DNA of 28,540 bases from Pelosinus fermentans (lineage in GTDB: Bacteria; Bacillota; Negativicutes; DSM-13327): assembly GCA_002434245.1 (NCBI GenBank), contig DJJR01000005.1, positions 1-28,540 of the forward strand. Direction: 5' to 3'. Below the pieces are notes generated by a model that had not been told where the DNA came from, did no database searches, and saw only the letters and a program-made list of their open reading frames with translations. Of the stretch, positions 22,544-28,540 are shown piece after piece. A program made the translations under genes and the position numbers. Each line of letters begins with the position of its first letter. The first letter of the stretch is position 1.

Positions 22544-22632
22544 GAAACGCGAAGGCGCGAAGAAATACGAAGCACACGAAGGAGATTGCAGACCTCTTCG
22601 TGTGCTTCATAGTCTTCGCGCCTTCGCGTTTC
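22544..22632. repeat. CGAAG-module repeat forming a long imperfect hairpin
   Basis: Arms 22544-22581 and 22596-22632 pair over two blocks (19 bp and 13 bp) separated by an asymmetric internal loop (AAATAC against ATAGT). Arm units are CGAAG/GAAG repeats related to 17401-17440. It sits between the convergent metQ and MATE genes, followed by ATTTTTTT on the plus strand, so it can terminate metQ. Confidence 0.85.
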
Positions 22633-22653
22633 GATTCATTTTTTTACAGAACA

Positions 22654-23983
22654 CTATACATTTTGTATATCCCCATATTTACGCTGCACTCTCATGAGTC
22701 TTGCCGATAAACAAGTTGCACCAAAGGCTAGACCTACAATCAAACCGATCCAATAACCAAAGGCTCCCAACCCGGAATGATGAGATAACACATACCCTAG
22801 GGGCAATCCAAGAACCCAGTAAGAAATCATTGCCAAAATAAATGTAACCCGAACATCTTTATAGCCCCTTAAACAGCCCTGGACCGGCGTTGCGATAGCA
22901 TCTGATAATTGGAAGAAAATCGCATATAACAAGAATTGCTCCGCAAGATGCCTAATATCCATATCTGCTGTATATAAACTGGATATCTGCTCGTTGCCAA
23001 AATATAATACGATGGCAGCCATTACAGCCATAAGCAATGCAATTCCAATTCCCAGATAGCCATATTGTTTAGCATCTTGATACCGCTTAGCCCCTGCTTC
23101 AAAGCCTACCACTATTGTTAAAGCCATCGAAATACTGAGTGGCATCATATAAATCAAGGCTGCCACATTAATAGCTACTTGATAGGCTGCAATTGTAACT
23201 TCACTAAATTCACTCATTAGCAAAGTAATCACTGCAAATATACTCGTTTCACAAAAAATCGCGATACCAATGGGTATACCAATCTTTAACTGCTCTTTCC
23301 AGGCGGCTAAAGAAAAGCGATACCAGGAGCTAAATATCTGATGGGATTTAAAAGGTTCTCTGCTTTGAATAACACACACGCTAATAATGGCAATGCACCA
23401 ATAGGTAATCGCAGAGGCCCATCCTGCTCCAACACCACCCAACTGGGGAAAACCGAAATTACCAAAAACCAATACATAATTAAGCAGTATATTGATCGGT
23501 AATGCTACCATAGAAATTAGCATCGTTACCCGTGTATAACCTAAGGTATCAATAAAACAGCGAAGAACTGTGGAAATAAACAATGGAATAATCCCAAAAG
23601 AAATTGCTGCCAGAAAATCATGAGCAATTTGATAGGATAAAACATTGAGTTCCATTTTATCCAATATAGGATGTATCACATAAAAGCCGCAAACTATAAC
23701 TACAATGGATATTGCTATAGCTAAATATACGGCTTGAATGACCGCAAAGGGCACCTTTTCTTTTCTTTGCGCTCCCAAAAAGTATCCCATTTAGCCCTGT
23801 AAAAACAGGCATCCATATACTAGATCCAATGGCAACACCAACTAGATCATTGGGACTGACACGTCCCGACATCATCGTATCAAAAAAAGTCATAGCACAC
23901 ATACATACTTGTGTTACTAAAATCGGTAATAAAATAATTAAAAATTGATTCACTTTTTCCCGTAAGGAATATGTTTGTTCCAT
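22654..23983 (-). pseudogene. MATE-family multidrug/Na+ antiporter, frameshifted
   Basis: Two overlapping open frames together make one MATE transporter. The first (start 23983, AGGTG before the ATG) encodes helix 1 and the start of helix 2 (LLPILVTQVCMCAMTFFDTMMSGR ... [12 protein letters not shown]) and then runs out of frame. The second frame resumes with [24 protein letters not shown] and continues to the normal C-terminus at 22654. At the junction (about 23785-23790) the family's conserved ALTPIVAQ stretch between GLNGIL and GA-R is missing, so about 28 bases appear to have been deleted, shifting the frame. The remaining helices and loops look intact, so the loss is recent, or the sequence or assembly has an error there. 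The downstream frame on its own could only make a protein lacking helix 1 and the helix 2 gate region. Confidence 0.8.
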
Positions 23984-24070
23984 ATCTCACACCTATTTAT
24001 CTAGAATCTTAAACCTAAACTTTCGACTCTACTCTATTTTCCCCTAATCAAAGTACACCACTTCATTGAG

Positions 24071-24125
24071 TTACTAAAATAAGTGAGGCGGGAGTTTCTT
24101 TCTCCTGCCTCACTTATTTTAGTAA
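24071..24125 (-). terminator. Intrinsic terminator of the PgaD-like gene
   Basis: A 24-bp stem with one G-T mismatch (24071-24094 with 24102-24125) and a 7-base loop. The stem includes the last codons and stop of the membrane protein gene; T residues in the 3' arm serve as the weak-pairing tail. Confidence 0.8.
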
Positions 24126-24467
24126 TCTTACAAATAAACTACTTTGTACAGGACGGGATAAACGCCAATGATTCCATTCGGACCAGGAGAGCATTGCAAA
24201 AAGAATACTCATTCCAAAAATCACGATATATTCCATTACAACAAAAATTGTATTCACTGCCGCTAAAGAAAAAGCATTCTCCATCATGATTTGATGCCCC
24301 TTCCACCAGGCTGCTGCTGTAATAAAAGGCTGCAACACATATAATAAGAAAGCCCAGGCTGCAATGTATAATATTGATTTCACACCACCAAATACTGCTT
24401 TCCTGCTAATTGCCAATTGCTTATTTTTACGGTCTCTTCTTGACTGAGTAACCACTATATCCGTCAT
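24114..24467 (-). CDS. Small two-helix membrane protein, PgaD-like
   Basis: This 117-residue protein is read from the ATG at 24467, five bases after AGGGGG; an in-frame ATG ten codons earlier has no such site. A basic N-terminus (QSRRDRKNKQLAISRK) precedes two predicted transmembrane helices: YIAAWAFLLYVLQPFITAAA with WWKG after it, and TIFVVMEYIVIFGMSILFAM followed by LSWSEWNHWRLSR. This layout (helix with W..FLYxxxPF, a WxxG step, a second helix, then W..xN..R) resembles PgaD, the c-di-GMP-responsive partner of the poly-N-acetylglucosamine synthase PgaC. No pgaC, pgaA or pgaB is in the window, so it may be an orphan or a different family. The similarity is by eye and weak. Confidence 0.45.
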   Translation of the reverse strand: MTDIVVTQSRRDRKNKQLAISRKAVFGGVKSILYIAAWAFLLYVLQPFITAAAWWKGHQIMMENAFSLAAVNTIFVVMEYIVIFGMSILFAMLSWSEWNHWRLSRPVQSSLFVRLLK

Positions 24468-24498
24468 GCTTTCCCCCTTCCTTGGCACTTGGTACAAA

Positions 24499-24696
24499 CT
24501 ACTGAATCACTTCTCGAACTCTGCCTACTATGCCATTTACCAAACGAACTTTTATACCTCGATGATGAATCGCACTATTGGTGAGCAGATCTTTAACCAC
24601 ACCTTCTGTCAGCTGTCCGGTGCCTTGATGCTGCTTTTGTACAATTTTCACCCTGCTGCCTGCTTTAATATTTTTGCGCTCTGTCCCACTCAGCAT
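24499..24696 (-). CDS. ywbE: YwbE-family protein (DUF2196)
   Basis: This 65-residue basic protein matches the YwbE family, short conserved proteins of unknown function found in many bacteria: RKNIKAGSRVKIVQKQHQGTGQLTEGVVKDLLTNS, then HHRGIKVRLVNGIVGRVREV. The pattern of short beta strands with conserved glycines suggests a small KOW/SH3-like barrel. GGAGGAAG stands before the ATG. It lies between a 66-residue unknown and the PgaD-like gene, all on the minus strand with short gaps, so they may be co-transcribed. No cellular role can be given. Confidence 0.85.
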   Translation of the reverse strand: MLSGTERKNIKAGSRVKIVQKQHQGTGQLTEGVVKDLLTNSAIHHRGIKVRLVNGIVGRVREVIQ

Positions 24697-24714
24697 AGCT
24701 TCCTCCTATCCTTT

Positions 24715-24746
24715 GAACCCTGCCCATAAAGAAATGAGCAGGGTTC
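24715..24746 (+). terminator. Hairpin between ywbE and the 66-residue gene
   Basis: A 9-bp stem GAACCCTGC/GCAGGGTTC (24715-24723 with 24738-24746). The T-run (ATTTTT) follows on the plus strand, where no gene ends; on the minus strand it lies just upstream of the ywbE ribosome binding site and may be a processing or attenuation element. Confidence 0.45.
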
Positions 24747-24750
24747 ATTT

Positions 24751-24951
24751 TTAATACCACTCACAGAATTCTTCTTGATCCAAGTAAATCCAATCATGAC
24801 CAACTTTTTGAAATACTTTTAAACAACGATCATTATCTGAAATCATAATCGTGATCCCGTCAGTCGCCAATGGATTTTTCTCAACATTTTTTTCCACTTG
24901 TACTAAAAGTTTTTTTAATTGATCACGATATAAGGTAAAGGATCTTGTCAT
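24751..24951 (-). CDS. Hypothetical protein, 66 residues
   Basis: I do not recognise this protein. It is small and soluble, with a charged N-terminal helix (TLYRDQLKKLLVQVEKNVEK), a short strand pair (GITIMISDNDRCLKVFQKVG) and an aromatic, acidic end (WIYLDQEEFCEWY). GAGAGGA lies about ten bases before the ATG, supporting translation. It lies 73 bases downstream of the LtaS-like gene and upstream of ywbE on the same strand. No membrane segment or known motif is visible; a small regulatory or binding protein is possible. Confidence 0.6.
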   Translation of the reverse strand: MTRSFTLYRDQLKKLLVQVEKNVEKNPLATDGITIMISDNDRCLKVFQKVGHDWIYLDQEEFCEWY

Positions 24952-25024
24952 TTTATATTCTTCCTCTCTGCAATTCTTGGCTTACTTATATTAATTCCAC
25001 ATTCTCCTAGCTAATTCCTGTATG

Positions 25025-27061
25025 TTACTCTGTACTCTTCATATTTTTTCCATTTTTAATGCGCCACCAAGACATGGCTCTTCTCGCATCGATATCTTTT
25101 TGTATAAAATTTGCGTCTAAAGCAGAGGTCATTTTTATTCCCTCCATATTTTCTTTACTATCGCTGCCAATTTTCCCTATAGAATTATGAGTAACCCAAA
25201 ACCCGTAATTAAAACCAATCCCATTCCCCCGAGTCATACTTTCACCTAGTGAATAATAAACAAAACCGGGAGGAGACAGTAATTCTAGAATAGTGGGTGA
25301 CACATTAATATGACTGCCTGCCACTTCTTTAGAAAACACATTCTTATCAATTCCTTTTCCATAGACAATGAAGGGAATCCCATAGCGTTCATATAAGCTA
25401 GGATTCAATTGGATATTGAGTCGGTCTGCATGATCACCAACAATAATGAATAGACTATCGGGGTACTGCCGGCGCATATCCTTAATAAACTCAGCCATAA
25501 CCTTATCAGCATACCAAAAATGTCCTAGTTTTTTTATAAGCTCCTGATCTTCTTTTACATTATCAGGTAAACCACTAATTACACTATCCCTGTCAAATCC
25601 CTCTTTCTCTAAATCCACTGTATAAGGAGCATGATTAGAGACATTCATAATCACATCAAAAGTCGGGGTGGGATGATCTACACCAGAGGCAACCGCCTGG
25701 AATAAATATTTATCGTCACAGCCCCAAACATTGCCAGACTGGCTTGCTATATCCCCCATGCCATAAAATTCCTCAAATCCTTGAGCCAAGGTAAAGTCCT
25801 TTACTCGCTCCCAAGATGTGGGTCCCGCATACCAGAATCGAGGCTTATAGCCAAGTTTTTTCATTTGAGGAGCAAGAGATGTAGAATAAGGTTCCTTGTA
25901 AGACTCAGGCAAATATGTAAGATACAGATTCGCCTCTGCCAGACCTGTTACAATGCCCATGATGCCTGAAATGGTACTCATGCCATTGGGCAGAAAGGCA
26001 GGTACATAGGCCGCATCCTCTTGCGCTATAATATTTCGCATGCCATTCGCAATGTTCAGATCTTTATACTGAGGCAGCAGCGGCCAATTGGCATAGCTTT
26101 CCCCAATGATCAAAAATACATGCTGCGGTTTTCGAATCGTTCCTCCCTGAGCTTCTTTTTTCAAGAAATCGTCTACCTTTTGGGAGTCTACTGGATGACC
26201 AGCCACATATGTCCCATACTCTATCATCCTCTGTGGGTCCAAATCTAACCCTGTTGATGCCGTTACCCGCTCATGAAGTGTATAAGCCCGATATAAGGCT
26301 TGAACATCATCTAAGATAGCTTCATTTAAAAATTCATCTTTAGTGACACCCGAATTTTCCCAGTCAATATTATAGGCATAGGTCATGCTGCCTCCAAAGC
26401 GAATAAAGATAACAAGATAATATGCAATGATTAGCAGCGAGGTACGAAAAGCAATATTGCCGTACCACTTGGAAAAACGGGGCAGATGGTATGTCTTTGT
26501 TCTCAGCCATGCTTTCAATAAACGGCATAATGTTAGTGCTGTCACTCCAGTCATTAACAAACGTACAGGCAATTTATATTGCTCTACCAAGGTATAAAAC
26601 AGTGCATGAACATCATCATTAAACGTATTAAACAACAATTGATTAAACCCCATATGAAATTGTTCATAGTAAGGAATCCTAGCATAAAATAATAAGCTAA
26701 GAAGGCTAATATACGTACAGCCCAGAATATAACGCAGATTGATTATTATTGCGTCTTTCATAAAAACCTTGAGTAAGGTACACAGTATAAAAGAAGCTGC
26801 AACCACTAAACCTGTACTTTTTAAACTAATCCGTATTCCATAATAAAGCGCCATAGCAATATCCTGAAAGGTTGCAGCCTCGCTAATATAAGAATTTAAT
26901 ACAATAATAAACCCAAGACGAAATAAGCAAAATACTCCCAAGACAAACACAAATAGTTTTATATCCTGCTGAATATTGTTAAATAATTCTTCCCACCTTG
27001 ACACGCAGAAAAACATCCTCTCATATGCATATTTCTTTTGTATTTCTACTTTTTTCATCAT
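25025..27061 (-). CDS. LtaS/MdoB-type sulfatase-fold phosphoglycerol (or phosphoethanolamine) transferase
   Basis: This 678-residue membrane enzyme has five predicted transmembrane helices in the first 225 residues (for example FVFVLGVFCLFRLGFIIVL and SLLIIAYYLVIFI) and an extracytoplasmic alkaline-phosphatase-fold domain from about residue 312. Metal and catalytic residues of the LtaS family are visible: Glu321 in FLIIGESYANW, a nucleophile candidate Thr363 in LPNGMSTISGIM, and the metal-binding LFIIVGDHADR and SHINVSPTILELL. In Gram-positive bacteria LtaS polymerises glycerol phosphate; in diderms, relatives decorate periplasmic glucans or lipopolysaccharide. If the host is a Negativicute with an outer membrane, the second role is likelier. 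GCAGGA precedes the ATG. It heads a run of four same-strand genes, including a PgaD-like protein. Confidence 0.88.
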   Translation of the reverse strand: MMKKVEIQKKYAYERMFFCVSRWEELFNNIQQDIKLFVFVLGVFCLFRLGFIIVLNSYISEAATFQDIAMALYYGIRISLKSTGLVVAASFILCTLLKVFMKDAIIINLRYILGCTYISLLSLLFYARIPYYEQFHMGFNQLLFNTFNDDVHALFYTLVEQYKLPVRLLMTGVTALTLCRLLKAWLRTKTYHLPRFSKWYGNIAFRTSLLIIAYYLVIFIRFGGSMTYAYNIDWENSGVTKDEFLNEAILDDVQALYRAYTLHERVTASTGLDLDPQRMIEYGTYVAGHPVDSQKVDDFLKKEAQGGTIRKPQHVFLIIGESYANWPLLPQYKDLNIANGMRNIIAQEDAAYVPAFLPNGMSTISGIMGIVTGLAEANLYLTYLPESYKEPYSTSLAPQMKKLGYKPRFWYAGPTSWERVKDFTLAQGFEEFYGMGDIASQSGNVWGCDDKYLFQAVASGVDHPTPTFDVIMNVSNHAPYTVDLEKEGFDRDSVISGLPDNVKEDQELIKKLGHFWYADKVMAEFIKDMRRQYPDSLFIIVGDHADRLNIQLNPSLYERYGIPFIVYGKGIDKNVFSKEVAGSHINVSPTILELLSPPGFVYYSLGESMTRGNGIGFNYGFWVTHNSIGKIGSDSKENMEGIKMTSALDANFIQKDIDARRAMSWWRIKNGKNMKSTE

Positions 27062-27254
27062 TTTCCTGCATTTTTCTACTTTTTCATCCTTTATAAAGTA
27101 TCCATAGACATTAAAGTTTGCTTGATTTTAGAACTTTCTCTCGCCAATTCTTATATTTTGTTATATGATTTTATATAGAATTAGTTTACTCTAGAAAAAA
27201 GAACTACAGAGCAGACACTCTTACTGATTTTTTAACTTAGGAGGATATATAAAT

Positions 27255-28391
27255 ATGTTAAAAGTCAAAATAAATGAACTTAAAAAGGGAGATGTCATCG
27301 CCGAACATATCTTAAATTCCGAAGGGCAGGTCTTACTAGCAGCTGGCACCAGCCTTACTGATAAAGCCATCGGTTTATTAAAACTATGGGAGATACATGA
27401 AATCAGAGTACGAGAAGAAAAAGATACGGATGATGATATTCGCCTATCCTTACAATTCGATGAAATCGTCTCCAAGAATTCTCAGCTTTTTGATAAAATA
27501 AAAAAAATAGCTGACAGTGATTCTCCTCCTGTAGAAGAGCTGCCTACCATCTTTAATAAAAAATCCACTCAACAGTATCATGATATTTCTGATAAATTCT
27601 CAAAAATACTCTTTGATCTGCCCCAAACAAAAAATATTATACCTCTTACCGTCATGGCGAATATCATTTGCCATTATGCAGCAACGACTGTCGGAGTACT
27701 TGCTTATACACTCAAAAGAAAAATCACCCCTTCCCTGCAGGAAAATTTGGCAAATCACAGTATATCAGTGGCTATTATTTCTGCAAAAATAGCCAAATTA
27801 TTAGGACATCCCGAGGAGGTAATACATACCATTGCCTTAGGGGCATTACTCCATGACATCGGCAAAATAAAACTGCCAGAAGCGATCTTTCATAAGAGTG
27901 ACTGTCAGTCAGCAGAAGAAGAGTTACAATATCAAAGTCATGTACAAGCTGGCTATGATATCATTAAAAGTTTAGGACTGCCTAGAGAAGCCAATCTGAT
28001 TTTACTGCAGCACCACGAATATCAAGACAGCAGCGGATTTCCTCTGCATTTACCAGCTGCCAAGATTCATCCATACGCCCAAATTGTTGCATTTGCCAAC
28101 TTTTTTGATTCTTTGCTTCATGAAAAGAATACCCCGCCTAATTTCTTTGCAATTCGCAAACGATTAACCCAAGAAGGTGCTACTAAGTTTGACACTGCTA
28201 TTATTGATGCTTTTGATCATTATTTAGAAAGCTTTGTATTCAATGTAAATGTAGAACTAAATGATGGGCGTACAGCAGAAGTCGTTTATAATCATCCTTT
28301 TTATATGTCTCTTGTTGTACGTACTGCGAATGGGGAATTTATTGACCTCAGCAAAAATAAAGATCTCTTTATAGCAAAATTGGTCGTGTAA
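27255..28391 (+). CDS. HD-domain protein with degenerate GYP motif
   Basis: This 378-residue protein is a paralogue of the HD-GYP protein at 10642, with the same N-terminal region (MLKVKINELKKGDVIAEHIL) and a similar C-terminal tail. The metal ligands look intact: His168, HD at 200-201 (LLHDIGKIKLP), His229, HHE at 253-255 and Asp285. The signature after HHE is YQDSSGFP rather than xxDGTGYP, and the RPYR motif that usually follows is absent. It may still hydrolyse c-di-GMP, may act on another substrate as plain HD enzymes do, or may only bind. AGGAGG precedes the ATG. It is monocistronic and divergent from the LtaS-like gene. I see no riboswitch in its 190-base upstream region. Confidence 0.85.
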   Translation: MLKVKINELKKGDVIAEHILNSEGQVLLAAGTSLTDKAIGLLKLWEIHEIRVREEKDTDDDIRLSLQFDEIVSKNSQLFDKIKKIADSDSPPVEELPTIFNKKSTQQYHDISDKFSKILFDLPQTKNIIPLTVMANIICHYAATTVGVLAYTLKRKITPSLQENLANHSISVAIISAKIAKLLGHPEEVIHTIALGALLHDIGKIKLPEAIFHKSDCQSAEEELQYQSHVQAGYDIIKSLGLPREANLILLQHHEYQDSSGFPLHLPAAKIHPYAQIVAFANFFDSLLHEKNTPPNFFAIRKRLTQEGATKFDTAIIDAFDHYLESFVFNVNVELNDGRTAEVVYNHPFYMSLVVRTANGEFIDLSKNKDLFIAKLVV

Positions 28392-28420
28392 AGAAAACAT
28401 TGGAGGGTTAAAATTTTTTT

Positions 28421-28486
28421 GAACCGCGAAGAAGCGAAGAATATAGAACAACCGAACCACAGAGGCGCAGAGAACACGGAGAAAAA
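28421..28486. repeat. Composite CGAAG + CAGAG dispersed repeat
   Basis: GAACCGCGAAGAAGCGAAGA (CGAAG module) is followed after about 14 bases by AACCGAACCACAGAGGCGCA (CAGAG module), in the same order and orientation as at 17401-17474. It lies 30 bases after the stop of the second HD-type gene. The remaining bases to the window end show no gene. Confidence 0.8.
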
Positions 28487-28540
28487 AATAGAAATAATGA
28501 CAGGTTGATGGTGAAGATAGTCAATAAAGAGGATGAGATT

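Overview
The window is AT-rich (about 40% GC by eye) with dense, mostly leaderless-gap operons, strong AGGAGG-type ribosome binding sites, intrinsic terminators and four metabolite or second-messenger riboswitches. Gene content (Etf-linked acyl-CoA dehydrogenase, butyrate kinase/phosphotransbutyrylase, class II fumarase, sigma-54 activators, HD-GYP proteins, an LtaS-like enzyme) suggests a strictly anaerobic fermentative Firmicute, most likely of the Negativicutes (Sporomusaceae type, e.g. Pelosinus-like). That assignment is inference; there is no rRNA gene, and I see no tRNA, CRISPR array, phage or insertion sequence.

Layout. 1-5.1 kb (minus strand): an operon of a small NifU-like protein, an acyl-CoA dehydrogenase, EtfB, EtfA and, after a 240-base gap, a CoA-acylating aldehyde dehydrogenase, headed by a near-perfect sigma-54 (-24/-12) promoter at 5071-5086. 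5.2-7.25 kb (minus): a PAS/AAA+/Fis sigma-54 activator that probably drives this operon; upstream of it lie a terminator and a complete cobalamin riboswitch with its own promoter but no recognisable B12 gene. 7.3-9.8 kb: glutamate dehydrogenase (minus) with a second sigma-54 promoter, divergent from a LysR regulator. 9.8-11.8 kb: a DtxR/MntR-type regulator and an HD-GYP protein controlled by a c-di-GMP-I riboswitch.

11.8-17.5 kb (minus): butyrate kinase plus phosphate butyryltransferase, diaminopimelate decarboxylase under a lysine riboswitch, and class II fumarase. 17.5-20.2 kb (minus): an MFS anion transporter with a LarA-family racemase. 20.2-22.5 kb (plus): a SAM-I riboswitch, aminotransferase and MetQ lipoprotein. 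22.6-24.0 kb: a frameshifted MATE transporter gene. 24.1-27.1 kb (minus): LtaS-like transferase, a 66-residue unknown, a YwbE-family protein and a two-helix PgaD-like membrane protein. 27.2-28.4 kb (plus): a second, degenerate HD-GYP protein.

How it fits together. The metabolic genes are compatible with anaerobic CoA-thioester metabolism: aldehyde to acyl-CoA, Etf-linked acyl/enoyl-CoA redox chemistry, and ATP from acyl-phosphate by Buk/Ptb. The most unusual points are the sigma-54 redox operon whose acyl-CoA dehydrogenase lacks a catalytic glutamate at both usual sites, the cobalamin riboswitch placed ahead of a sigma-54 activator, and a composite family of intergenic CGAAG/CAGAG repeats found five times between 6.8 and 28.5 kb.
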